19,811 nt of DNA, taken from Phycisphaerales bacterium (GTDB taxonomy: Bacteria > Pseudomonadota > Gammaproteobacteria > Competibacterales > Competibacteraceae). This document shows positions 1-6,885 of this stretch, piece by piece; positions within the stretch are counted from its first letter, which is position 1; each line of letters opens with the position of its first letter. Under the pieces are notes generated by a model. That model did not search any database. It saw only the letters and a program-made list of their open reading frames with translations, and was not told where the DNA came from. Both the position numbers and the translations under genes were made by a program. The DNA lies in the NCBI GenBank assembly GCA_014879435.1, contig JACSSB010000275.1:1-19811 (forward strand). Reading direction: 5' to 3'.

Positions 1-750
1 CAAATAGGCTTCCAACACCAAGGGATCGTTCTGAATCATCTCAGGCGGTCCCTCCGCCAGAGTTTCGCCGAAATCGAGAACCTTGATCCGCTCACAAATG
101 CCCATGACCAGCTTCATTTGATGTTCAATCAATAAGATCGTGAGTTTGAACTCCTGGCGAATCCACTGGATAAACTCCATCAACTGGTCGATCTCGTTCG
201 GATTCATCCCCGCCGCTGGCTCGTCCAACAGCAGTAATTCTGGTCCGATAGCCAGTGCTCGGGCGATTTCCAAGCGTCGTTGCAGACCATAGGGCAAATT
301 CTTGGCAGTCTCGCCGGCCAACGCCTCCAATTTGAAAATACTCAGTAGCCGTTGCGAGTTTTCGATGATGCGCTGTTCTTCTCGACGATAACGCCCCACA
401 TGCAGCAATGCTTCCAGCGGCGTGTAATCGGCTTGCGCGTGGTGGGCGATACGCACATTGTCCAGCACCGACAAATCACGAAACAGCCGGATATTCTGAA
501 AGGTACGGCCAATGCGTAGCGCCGTGATCTGGTGCGGCGTCTTCCCAACCAATTCCGTGCCCTTGAAACGGATGCTCCCTTCAGAGGCGCGGTACACTCC
601 GGTGATGAGATTGAAGATCGTGGTCTTGCCCGCACCGTTGGGGCCGATGATCCCCATCAATTCACCCGCATGGAGATGGAGGTTGAAATCGGCAACAGCA
701 CACAAGCCGCCGAAGAAATGCCGGACTTGCGTCGCTTCAAGCAACATCAT
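1..750 (-). CDS. livG: Branched-chain amino acid ABC transporter ATP-binding protein LivG (partial, 3' end missing)
   Basis: This is the cytoplasmic ATPase of the LivKHMGF importer for leucine, isoleucine and valine or related amino acids. The frame begins MMLLEATQV and stays open for 250 codons to the window edge, so only a short C-terminal piece is missing. Visible motifs are Walker A GPNGAGKT (about residues 36-43), a Q-loop in RTFQNIRLF, a signature-like stretch LPYGLQRRLEIARAL, Walker B LLLLDEPAAGMN and the switch histidine in LLIEHQMK. The signature has Pro-Tyr-Gly where LSxGQ is usual, and LSYGxQRRLEIARAL variants are common in LivG. The ATG overlaps the livM stop as ATGA, which implies translational coupling. 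A second in-frame ATG follows immediately. livF would be expected just outside the left edge. Identification is firm for the LivG family, while the exact substrate is unknown. Confidence 0.95.
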   Translation of the reverse strand, partial: MMLLEATQVRHFFGGLCAVADFNLHLHAGELMGIIGPNGAGKTTIFNLITGVYRASEGSIRFKGTELVGKTPHQITALRIGRTFQNIRLFRDLSVLDNVRIAHHAQADYTPLEALLHVGRYRREEQRIIENSQRLLSIFKLEALAGETAKNLPYGLQRRLEIARALAIGPELLLLDEPAAGMNPNEIDQLMEFIQWIRQEFKLTILLIEHQMKLVMGICERIKVLDFGETLAEGPPEMIQNDPLVLEAYL

Positions 751-1838
751 GGCATCTCCTGTTTTTCTGACTTTTTCAGACGATGTTGCGCCTCTCGGTC
801 ACGGCGCGGGATGAATCCACGGTATTCGCGCAATCCCATGATGCCGCGGGGCCAGTACAGCATCACCAGCACCAGCAGTAATGGCATGATCACCATCCGC
901 CACACACCTAGATGGCGGATGAAATACTCATTGAGCGGATCGAACACTATGGCGGGCAACCAGGACAACATCCCAGCGACCGTGGAAGGCCGTAAAATCT
1001 CCAGTAGCACGGTGTAAAGCGTCGCACCCAGGATCGATCCGCCGATAGAAGCAATTCCCCCCAGATAGACCATGATCAAAATATCGGTGGTCTTGATGAT
1101 GTCAAATACGCGGGGACTGATGAACTGCAACAGATGCGCGAACAGCCCTCCGGCGATACCTGCGAAAAATGAGGAAGTCATGAACGCCAGGAACTTGACA
1201 CGGCGGGTGTTAACGCTCATCAGATCGCTGGCGATTTCGTCTTCACGGATCGACAGTACACCGCGCCCATATTTGGAATAGACGAAATTCCGCACCATCC
1301 AGACGCAAACCACGACCCAGAAAAAGACCCAGGGCATGGTCGTCAAGCGCTTGATTCCCGGAATACCGCGCGGCCCACCGATGACATCGATATTCTCGAT
1401 CACCGATTTAACGATCATCAGAAATGCCAGGGTGATGATGGCCAGATAGTCGCCGCGCACCTTGAACGAGGGAATGGCGACGATCAAGCCTAACACGGCC
1501 GCTGCCAAACCACCGGCTAACACCGCCAGCGGAAACAATCCGGGATAGGCGGCAACCGGTAGCACTCGCATGGTCAACAACGCGGCGGTATACGCCCCCA
1601 CCGCCATGAAACCGGCGTGGGCCAGGGAAAACTCACCCATGTAGCCGTTCACCAGATTCAAACTGACCGCCAGGATGATGTTGATCCCGACATACATCAG
1701 CACCAACTGCACGTACTTGTTGAGTAGATTGTATTCGGGAATGGCAAAGGCTAGGACAAACCCGATGACCAACAGCAACGGCAACAGCCAAGACTGATCC
1801 AGCAGCCATTCCCAAGTATTTTTCAGAGTAGCGATCAT
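747..1838 (-). CDS. livM: Branched-chain amino acid ABC transporter permease LivM
   Basis: This is an inner-membrane permease subunit that pairs with LivH to form the translocation channel. The product is 363 residues with many hydrophobic segments, among them the N-terminal stretch around WLLPLLLVIGFVLAFAIP. The family-typical region around residues 53-80 reads NIILAVSLNLVNGYMGEFSL followed by AHAGFMAVGAYTAALL. The C-terminal third has the FAGIAGGLFAHLLQFISP and YLGGIASIGGSILGATLY loops, which contain the cytoplasmic coupling region that docks on LivG/LivF. The last 30 residues are charged (RRDREAQHRLKKSEKQ) and lie outside the membrane. The ATG overlaps the livH stop by four bases (ATGA), and AAAGG lies almost against it, so initiation probably depends on coupling to livH. 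Its length fits LivM, which is usually longer than LivH. Confidence 0.95.
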   Translation of the reverse strand: MIATLKNTWEWLLDQSWLLPLLLVIGFVLAFAIPEYNLLNKYVQLVLMYVGINIILAVSLNLVNGYMGEFSLAHAGFMAVGAYTAALLTMRVLPVAAYPGLFPLAVLAGGLAAAVLGLIVAIPSFKVRGDYLAIITLAFLMIVKSVIENIDVIGGPRGIPGIKRLTTMPWVFFWVVVCVWMVRNFVYSKYGRGVLSIREDEIASDLMSVNTRRVKFLAFMTSSFFAGIAGGLFAHLLQFISPRVFDIIKTTDILIMVYLGGIASIGGSILGATLYTVLLEILRPSTVAGMLSWLPAIVFDPLNEYFIRHLGVWRMVIMPLLLVLVMLYWPRGIMGLREYRGFIPRRDREAQHRLKKSEKQEMP

Positions 1839-2722
1839 ACCTTTTGCGTCCGTGGCTGGCCGAGGATGCCGTAGGGTCGGATGACGATCAACACCAGCAA
1901 TAGCGAGAACGCCACGAAATCTCGGTAGGTGGAAGGGAAGAAGGCTGTGACCATGATTTCCACCCCACCCAGGATGAACGCACCGATCATCGCGCCGCGG
2001 ATGTTGCCGATACCACCCACCACCGCAGAAATGAATGCCTTCCAGCCAACCATGATGCCCATGTAAGGATCGATAACCGGATAGGCTAGGCCATACATCG
2101 TGCCCGCCGCTCCCGCCAGTCCTGCACCGATAGCGAAGGTGACGGAAATGATCAGATCTGCCGGAATACCCATCAATGGCACGAAGGTCTTGTCCCAGGA
2201 AATAGCCCGCATCGCCATACCGACCGGAGTGCGATGCACCACATAATCCAGGACGAGCATCAAACCGAGCGACAGGAAGATGATGATCACCTGCAAGGAA
2301 GAAACGGAAACCCCACCCAGATTCCAGGTCACGCTCTCCAGCAGGGGCGGGATATGTTTGGGATAAGGCGCCAACGCCAGGGTGAAGTTCTCCAGGAACA
2401 ATCCTATCCCGAGTGCGGTGATGACAGCCGAGACCCGAGGTGCCTGACGCAGCGGTTTATAGGCCAATCGTTCGATCACCACACCGAGCAGCGCCGTACC
2501 CAACATGGTCAGCAGTAAGGTCGGCACAAACGGCAGACCCAGCGCTGTCGCCGCCAGGAAACAAAAAAATGCGCCAATCATGAACACATCGCCATGAGCG
2601 AAGTTGATCATGGTCAGGATTCCATAGACCATGGTATAGCCCAAGGCAATCAGCGCGTAGATGCTACCCAGTTGCAGTGCATTCAAAATCTGTTGAAGCC
2701 AGTAAACAATGCCGTCGTTCAA
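1835..2722 (-). CDS. livH: Branched-chain amino acid ABC transporter permease LivH
   Basis: This is the second inner-membrane permease of the importer, 295 residues and almost entirely hydrophobic. The N-terminus MNDGIVYWLQQILNALQLGS, followed by IYALIALGYTMVYGILTMINFAHGDVFMIG, is the standard LivH opening (compare YFLQQ...LGSTYALIAIGYTMVYG in E. coli LivH). The coupling region GGIGNIRGAMIGAFILGGVE is near the C-terminus. The start is a TTG, chosen because the protein aligns with LivH from its first residues and no ATG or GTG lies at an equivalent place. Only a weak CGGAA precedes it. An upstream ATG at 2736-2738 is in a different frame. The hairpin at 2759-2779 lies between livK and this gene, so lower expression than livK is likely. 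Confidence 0.94.
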   Translation of the reverse strand: MNDGIVYWLQQILNALQLGSIYALIALGYTMVYGILTMINFAHGDVFMIGAFFCFLAATALGLPFVPTLLLTMLGTALLGVVIERLAYKPLRQAPRVSAVITALGIGLFLENFTLALAPYPKHIPPLLESVTWNLGGVSVSSLQVIIIFLSLGLMLVLDYVVHRTPVGMAMRAISWDKTFVPLMGIPADLIISVTFAIGAGLAGAAGTMYGLAYPVIDPYMGIMVGWKAFISAVVGGIGNIRGAMIGAFILGGVEIMVTAFFPSTYRDFVAFSLLLVLIVIRPYGILGQPRTQKV

Positions 2723-2758
2723 GATCGTATTCCGTCATGCCGCCGGTTGATAAGTAAA

Positions 2759-2779
2759 GAGCGGCCGTAATGGCCGCTC
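2759..2779 (-). terminator. Hairpin between livK and livH (attenuator or RNA-stabilising structure)
   Basis: A perfect 8-bp stem GAGCGGCC/GGCCGCTC closes a 5-base loop. The flanks add further pairing beyond one mismatch. On the transcribed minus strand the hairpin is followed by TTTACTT, a weak U-rich tract. It lies 36 bases after the livK stop and 37 bases before the livH start. It could be a partial terminator or a 3' stabiliser of livK mRNA. Either would give the excess of binding protein over permease that such importers need. The structure is seen directly and the role is inferred. Confidence 0.55.
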
Positions 2780-2814
2780 CTTGTTGTGGTCATAAAGCGC
2801 TTATAGTCAGGCGA

Positions 2815-3975
2815 TCAGGGATTGGCGTTGGTGAAGTAGTTAAACTTGCCGTCCTTGATTTGCAGGATCACGGCGCTCTTGATCGGATCGCGTGAATCGG
2901 CTTGGAATTTCATATCGCCCGTCACCCCCTTATAGCTGGGCAGCGTCGATAAGGAAGCCCGGATTTCCTCACGGTCTACCTTGCCAGAGCGCTGGATCGC
3001 CCCGAACAACAAACCAAAAGCATCGTAGGTCAAAGCGGCTACATCGTCCGGCTTGGCTCCATAGGCCTTTTCATAGTCGGCGATGAATTTCTTGGCCACT
3101 GGAGCTGCATTATCCGCAGAATAGTGGGTACTGAAATAGTAACCATTCAGGTCGGAACCACCCAAAGTCAACAGCTCAGGACTACCCCAGGAATCGCTGC
3201 CAATGAAAGGAACGGTGATACCCAAACGCTTGGCTTGCTGAACCTGAAGTGGCACTTCGTTATAGTAGTTGGGCAGGAAGATCACATCCGGCTTGGCATC
3301 CTTGATCTTGGTCAACTGCGCCGAAAAATCCTTGTCGTTGGTGGTATAGGTCTCAAAGGCAACGACCTTACCGCCCAACTTTTCAAATTTCTCCTTGAAG
3401 ACTTCGGCAATACCCTTGTTATAGTCGGAGGCTACATCGTACAGCACCGCCGCATTCTTCGCCTTCAGGTTCTCATAGGCAAATTTGGCCAGTACCCCAC
3501 CCTGGAACGGGTCGATGAAGCAGGCCCGAAAGACATACTTCTTGGGTTCATTGGTGGTGGCATCCAAAGTGGTCTTGGGATTGGTCGACCAAGGAGTGAT
3601 CAACACCGTTTCAGAACTTTCGGCGATCTCAGAAGCGGGAATGGCGTAGCGGCTGGCATTTGGTCCAACGATAGCCAGTACCTCATCCTGCGTGATCAAT
3701 TTCTGCGCGGCGGCAGCAGATTGATCGGCTTTACCGGCGTTATCCTCCACCACCAGTTCCACTTTCATCTTTTGCTTGCCGACTTTCAGGCCACCTGCGG
3801 CGTTCACTTCTTTGACCGCCAGCTCCGCAGCATTCCGGCAAGACGCGCCCACCGCCGGCATATCACCGGTCAATTCAGCGATTACACCTAACTTGATAGT
3901 TTTCTCGGCTCCTGATGCAGTAACACCCAGCGAGAGCAGGACGGAAAACAGCAGTAGAGACAACGCCTTTCTCAT
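2815..3975 (-). CDS. livK: Branched-chain amino acid ABC transporter periplasmic binding protein LivK-type
   Basis: This is the periplasmic ligand-binding protein of the importer (type I periplasmic binding fold, Peripla_BP_6-like). A signal peptide is evident: MRKALSLLLFSVLLSLGVTA followed by SGA, with cleavage likely just before EKTIKLGVIAELTGDMPAVG. Family landmarks include GVIAELTG, a residue run near AAELAVKEVNAAGGLKVG, AIVGPNASRYAIPASEIAE, VAALTYDAF and the C-terminal VILQIKDGKFNYF. The start at 3975 gives 386 residues. An ATG six bases further upstream (3981) is in frame, but GAGGAA at 3981-3986 is correctly spaced only for the inner ATG. It is first in the liv operon. The ligand could be an amino acid, amide or urea-type compound; the LivHMG partners make branched-chain amino acids the default. 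Confidence 0.93.
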   Translation of the reverse strand: MRKALSLLLFSVLLSLGVTASGAEKTIKLGVIAELTGDMPAVGASCRNAAELAVKEVNAAGGLKVGKQKMKVELVVEDNAGKADQSAAAAQKLITQDEVLAIVGPNASRYAIPASEIAESSETVLITPWSTNPKTTLDATTNEPKKYVFRACFIDPFQGGVLAKFAYENLKAKNAAVLYDVASDYNKGIAEVFKEKFEKLGGKVVAFETYTTNDKDFSAQLTKIKDAKPDVIFLPNYYNEVPLQVQQAKRLGITVPFIGSDSWGSPELLTLGGSDLNGYYFSTHYSADNAAPVAKKFIADYEKAYGAKPDDVAALTYDAFGLLFGAIQRSGKVDREEIRASLSTLPSYKGVTGDMKFQADSRDPIKSAVILQIKDGKFNYFTNANP

Positions 3976-3980
3976 AAACA

Positions 3981-3986
3981 TTCCTC
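3981..3986 (-). promoter_or_regulatory. Shine-Dalgarno that decides the livK start
   Basis: GAGGAA lies five bases before the ATG at 3973-3975. The alternative ATG at 3979-3981 overlaps this motif and would leave no usable spacing, so the inner ATG is preferred. Confidence 0.6.
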
Positions 3987-4077
3987 AAATCGATGAATTC
4001 CAAAACCTTCAGCCAGCCGAAGGGGCAAGGGGGGCGAGACCGCGCACGAATCCGCAGGTATCCTCCGACCCAAGTCG

Positions 4078-4083
4078 ATTATA
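4078..4083 (-). promoter_or_regulatory. Candidate -10 element for the liv operon
   Basis: A perfect TATAAT hexamer on the minus strand lies about 100 bases before livK and just after the stop of the coiled-coil gene. No convincing -35 is present at 16-18 bases (the best match is GACGCA), so activator dependence or chance occurrence is possible. This is the only strong promoter-like word in the 130-base gap. Confidence 0.35.
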
Positions 4084-4111
4084 GCGTTCCCATCGGGCCT
4101 TGCGTCGCTAC

Positions 4112-5179
4112 CTACAACGATCCCCTTGCTTCCCATGATGGGGCGATGATCTGTTCGGAGCGCTTGCGACAAACCAGCTCAAACGCCTTGAGAATAGTCT
4201 CCATACCGATCAGATGATTCAAAATGGCGCGGATTTCGCGCAGAGTGAAAATCATATCGACATCCATTTCCAAGTATTTCTGCTGTTCCTTACGCTCCGC
4301 TCGCTCAATAGCCGCCCGAATACTCTCATTTTTTTCCACATCGGTACCCAGCAAGCGGATGAAGACCCGAAGTTTCTGGCTCTGTTGGGCTACCCACTCG
4401 TTGTATTGATACAGTAACTCGTAGCCATCTTCGACCGAATAGGCCTTGTAGCGAAACTTGAGTTTCAGATCATCGAAGGTATTGTGGCGAAAAATCCGCC
4501 CTTCCTTCCAGTTGTCGATGGTCTGTTTAAATTCGATGGGAAGAAAATCCACACCTGCTTCGATGCGATTCTTGATGTATTCCAATTCCTGTACTTCTCG
4601 CTCGACCTTCTCGGCGGTAATGCGTACTTGCTGGCGGATCGCTTCGGTCCGGGTATAGGTTTTTTGCGGCACCTTGCCCGCTTTAGAGGTCGCGGTAGAA
4701 GCAGACGCCGCCAATCGACTTCCCTTGCGCTCTGCATCCAACCACTCGGTGATGGCTTCCTCGATGGTATGCATCCGCGCATCGGCCTCTTCAGCCTCCC
4801 AACGATCCGCCACCACTCGCTTGATCTGCGCACGTTCGGCCTCGGCCTGTTCAGCCGCTGCCCATTCGGCGATAGCCTGCTCCACCGCCGCCTTCTCTGC
4901 GGCCACCTTCTCCGCCGCCGCCTTCTCCGCTGCCGCTTGCCTAGCTATCAGCCGTTCCCGCGCTGCTCGTGCGGTCGTCGCCTTCTCCGCCGCCGCTTTC
5001 TCTGCTACCGCCTTCTCCGCCGCTGCCTTCTCCGCCGCCGCCTTTCGCAACAATGCCAGGCGCTCTTCCGTCTGCCGCTTGCGCTGCCGGGTCCAACGCA
5101 CGATCAACCATCCGGCAACCGCGAAGATCGCCAGCAGTCCTATCAATCCGATTACGCTTGTCAATTGCCAACCGCTCAT
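4112..5179 (-). CDS. Membrane-anchored Ala/Glu/Lys-rich coiled-coil protein of unknown function
   Basis: Not recognised. Residues 7-28 form one N-terminal membrane segment (VIGLIGLLAIFAVAGWLIV) followed by a basic WTRQRKRQ stop-transfer, so the bulk is probably cytoplasmic. Two blocks of KAAAE-type pentapeptides (about residues 46-66 and 81-101) and surrounding Ala/Glu-rich sequence to about residue 150 predict a long helix or coiled coil reminiscent of the TolA stalk. A Ser/Ala/Thr linker (about 154-176) leads to a distinct C-terminal domain of some 170 residues, containing YIKNRIEAGVDFLPIEFKQT, IDNWKEGRIF, a YELLYQYNEWVAQQSQKLRV helix and CRKRSEQIIAP. That domain looks folded and helical, but I cannot assign it. 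GAGG about eight bases before the ATG supports the start. It sits between rdgC and livK on the same strand. An inner-membrane scaffold role is possible, and similarity to TolA is probably compositional only. Confidence 0.8.
   Translation of the reverse strand: MSGWQLTSVIGLIGLLAIFAVAGWLIVRWTRQRKRQTEERLALLRKAAAEKAAAEKAVAEKAAAEKATTARAARERLIARQAAAEKAAAEKVAAEKAAVEQAIAEWAAAEQAEAERAQIKRVVADRWEAEEADARMHTIEEAITEWLDAERKGSRLAASASTATSKAGKVPQKTYTRTEAIRQQVRITAEKVEREVQELEYIKNRIEAGVDFLPIEFKQTIDNWKEGRIFRHNTFDDLKLKFRYKAYSVEDGYELLYQYNEWVAQQSQKLRVFIRLLGTDVEKNESIRAAIERAERKEQQKYLEMDVDMIFTLREIRAILNHLIGMETILKAFELVCRKRSEQIIAPSWEARGSL
4877..5044 (-). repeat. 15-bp-period repeats encoding KAAAE pentapeptides (two blocks)
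   Basis: Within the coiled-coil gene, the 15-base unit GCCGCCGCCGAGAAG and close variants recur in tandem at 4982-5044 and again at 4877-4939. A non-repetitive stretch separates the blocks. The units differ mainly at synonymous third positions, so the peptide repeat is more regular than the DNA. Such arrays can vary in copy number between strains, altering the stalk length by five residues per unit. Confidence 0.75.
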
Positions 5180-5223
5180 GCGCCTGCCTCTTCGGATCGC
5201 TCAAACAGATGATCCGCATTCTC

Positions 5224-5259
5224 TATCCAGCTTCAGAATCCTATCTAGCTTCAGAATCC
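5224..5259. repeat. 18-bp tandem duplication between rdgC and the coiled-coil gene
   Basis: Two adjacent copies of TATCCAGCTTCAGAATCC occupy 5224-5241 and 5242-5259 and differ at one base (C5228 against T5246). They fill part of the 90-base gap that would carry translation signals of the downstream gene. No function can be assigned. Confidence 0.7.
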
Positions 5260-5269
5260 GCCCAGATTT

Positions 5270-6169
5270 TTAGGCTTCACCTCCCAGCTCTTCCAATAAC
5301 CGCGGTATCAACAGTGCCAACTCGCCACTCATCAGTGCGAATTCGGCATCGAATACCGCTTCTGGGGAATCGGCGATATCTCGCAACGACTCCTGAACCA
5401 CGTCCAAAAACCGGAGTCGGCGCAATACCAGCGTCTCATCAAGCACAAAGGCGATTCGCTCGTTCCAACACAATCCCAGACGGGTCACCTGTTTGCCCGC
5501 TGCCAAATGACTGCGGATCTCGACACTCGCCAAATCTTGCCCACGACAACGCACAATCCCACCCGCTTCCCCCGCCTCGCGCAATTCACAGCTATCTCCC
5601 AGCGTGAACTCCGCTGGAGCTCGGCCCTCAGCCAGCCAAGCAGTCATCACTTCTGCGACCGATCGCCGCGTTCGAGGTGGAGCAATCGGCAGAGTATCCA
5701 GCGTTTTGCGCAGTATCGTGGTTAGCTCTTCCACCCCGCGTGGGCTGGCACCATCCACCACCAGCCAGCCCGCCATCGGGTCGAAGTAGGCGTAGCCATA
5801 GCGATTGCGGCATAAAGCACGAGGAAGTAACTCCTCTACGATACGTTCGCGCAATTCCAGTTTTTCTCGACGCCGTACTGGGTGCTGTCGCTGATCTTCA
5901 ATTTCAGCGAGGCGCTCTTCCAACATCTGGTGGATCACGGCCGCTGGCAAGACTTTATCTTCGGTTCGTAGGCACAGCAGCAGTCGCCCCATTGCGGCAT
6001 GGACCAAATCGCGCCCCTTGCGGCCCAGTGGCGAGATCCAGCCCGCGCTACTTGGCTGATAACTTGGACAGGGTTGAAAAATACATTGTTCCAATCGTGC
6101 CGCTAGTCCCTCGGCCGAAAGCGACAACGGTTCAGTCAGGCGAAATAATGTAATATTTTTAAACCACAT
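5270..6169 (-). CDS. rdgC: Recombination-associated protein RdgC
   Basis: RdgC forms a ring-shaped dimer that binds double-stranded DNA without sequence specificity and restrains RecA filament activity. It acts on the nucleoid. The 299-residue product matches RdgC from end to end (303 residues in E. coli). The N-terminus MWFKNITLFRLTEPLSLSAE parallels MLWFKNLMVYRL. Further matches are FQPCPSYQPSSAGWISPLGR (equivalent to F-PCGS...GWVPPMG), EDKVLPAAVIHQMLEERLAE, LLPRALCRNRYGYAYFD, VVDGASPRGVEELTTILRKT, AAGKQVTRLGLCWNERIAFV, FDAEFALMSGELALLIPRLL and the terminal LEELGGEA. The ATG has no visible Shine-Dalgarno (GATAATCTCC precedes it). It diverges from the phasin gene across a 213-base gap. Confidence 0.96.
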   Translation of the reverse strand: MWFKNITLFRLTEPLSLSAEGLAARLEQCIFQPCPSYQPSSAGWISPLGRKGRDLVHAAMGRLLLCLRTEDKVLPAAVIHQMLEERLAEIEDQRQHPVRRREKLELRERIVEELLPRALCRNRYGYAYFDPMAGWLVVDGASPRGVEELTTILRKTLDTLPIAPPRTRRSVAEVMTAWLAEGRAPAEFTLGDSCELREAGEAGGIVRCRGQDLASVEIRSHLAAGKQVTRLGLCWNERIAFVLDETLVLRRLRFLDVVQESLRDIADSPEAVFDAEFALMSGELALLIPRLLEELGGEA

Positions 6170-6367
6170 GGAGATTATCGATCACAGTAAAGGCCGGCAT
6201 TATCCGCCAATGCCTGTTAGACGCCAAGCCAGCCGGATGTCTTCATCCCGATGCTGCATCGCGAAAAGCAATCCAAATGGATAATACCCTGCAGCAAAAA
6301 CTGCCTTATGCTATTTTCCATATTGTCTATCCTTCCATTCATAATCCACCCCTCCTCATTTATTTAT

Positions 6368-6373
6368 GGAGAG
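6368..6373 (+). promoter_or_regulatory. Shine-Dalgarno that decides the phasin start
   Basis: GGAGAG lies nine bases before the ATG at 6383. An in-frame ATG at 6251 would add a 44-residue leader, but it has no such signal and its sequence is AT-rich intergenic DNA. Confidence 0.6.
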
Positions 6374-6382
6374 ACCGCCGCC

Positions 6383-6727
6383 ATGAGCAACGACACCCTG
6401 AGCAAAATGTCCGAGCAATACCAGAGTTTTCTGGCTCCAGTCATCAAAGCCAATAAGCTATCCGCTACCAATTTGGAAGCCCTGGTCAACTTCCAGATGA
6501 GTTCCTTGCAATCCTATGTCGATGTAGCGATGAACCGCATGAAGGCCGCTGCGGACATCAGCGATCCAACCAGTTTGCAGATGTTTCTGACCTCTCAGGC
6601 TGAGATAATTTCCAGCCTGAATCAAAAAGTTATGGATGACGCTAAAGCGCTGGCTGATTTGACAACACGTTTCAAGGCCGATTTCGATAAGCTGGTGCAG
6701 GACGCCCTGACCACCATCGGCAAATAA
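6383..6727 (+). CDS. Phasin-family polyhydroxyalkanoate granule-associated protein
   Basis: Phasins coat intracellular polyhydroxyalkanoate granules and control their size and number. The 114-residue product is almost wholly amphipathic helix: MSNDTLSKMSEQYQSFLAPV, then IKANKLSATNLEALVNFQM, SYVDVAMNRMKAAADI, and SLQMFLTSQAEIISSLNQKV. The pattern 'NLEALVNFQ...L..YVD......AA...D...LQ.F...QA' is characteristic of the short phasin family, as is the length. The frame is open upstream to 6251 and encodes a hydrophobic stretch resembling a signal peptide. I reject that extension because phasins are cytoplasmic and GGAGAG fits the inner ATG. It stands alone, with rdgC diverging upstream and its own intrinsic terminator downstream, so it is probably monocistronic and well expressed. 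No PHA synthase or depolymerase gene is in view. Confidence 0.85.
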   Translation: MSNDTLSKMSEQYQSFLAPVIKANKLSATNLEALVNFQMSSLQSYVDVAMNRMKAAADISDPTSLQMFLTSQAEIISSLNQKVMDDAKALADLTTRFKADFDKLVQDALTTIGK

Positions 6728-6745
6728 ATCCACACCCTATTTCGC

Positions 6746-6777
6746 AAGGCCGAATTCTTCCGATTCGGCCTTTTCCT
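6746..6777 (+). terminator. Rho-independent terminator of the phasin gene
   Basis: A perfect 10-bp stem AAGGCCGAAT/ATTCGGCCTT (6746-6755 with 6763-6772) closes a 7-base loop and runs into TTTTCCTT. It begins 18 bases after the phasin stop. It is the clearest terminator in the window and insulates phasin from mnmA. Confidence 0.9.
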
Positions 6778-6798
6778 TGAATGACCGACAGCCACGAA

Positions 6799-6878
6799 TT
6801 GACGTTACCCGCTGGATGCGTTTGCTATCATAATTTTTCTTATTCCTATCCTTATCCCTAATTCCTATTTTCTATAAA
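6799..6878 (+). promoter_or_regulatory. Probable mnmA promoter and leader region
   Basis: TTGACG at 6799-6804 is a good -35 word, but the nearest -10-like words (TATCAT 6826-6831, CATAAT 6829-6834) give spacers of 21 and 24 bases. TATAAA at 6873-6878 would start transcription at or next to the ATG at 6886, giving a near-leaderless mRNA, but it lacks a good -35. The stretch 6831-6884 is strongly T/C-rich with TTCCTAT repeated. The exact promoter cannot be chosen by eye. Confidence 0.3.
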
Positions 6879-6885
6879 TTTTCCA

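Noticed and set aside
3124..3891. 255-codon plus-strand frame inside livK
   Set aside because: It is antisense to a clear LivK gene, and its translation shows no domain or ribosome site.
4877..5044. CRISPR-like array in the repeated region
   Set aside because: The repeats are 15-base coding units in frame with no unique spacers.
4484..5273. Long open frames antisense to the coiled-coil gene, rich in Leu/Arg or Ala/Ser
   Set aside because: They are reverse-frame reflections of the GCC/GAG-rich KAAAE repeats, have repetitive composition and no plausible domain.
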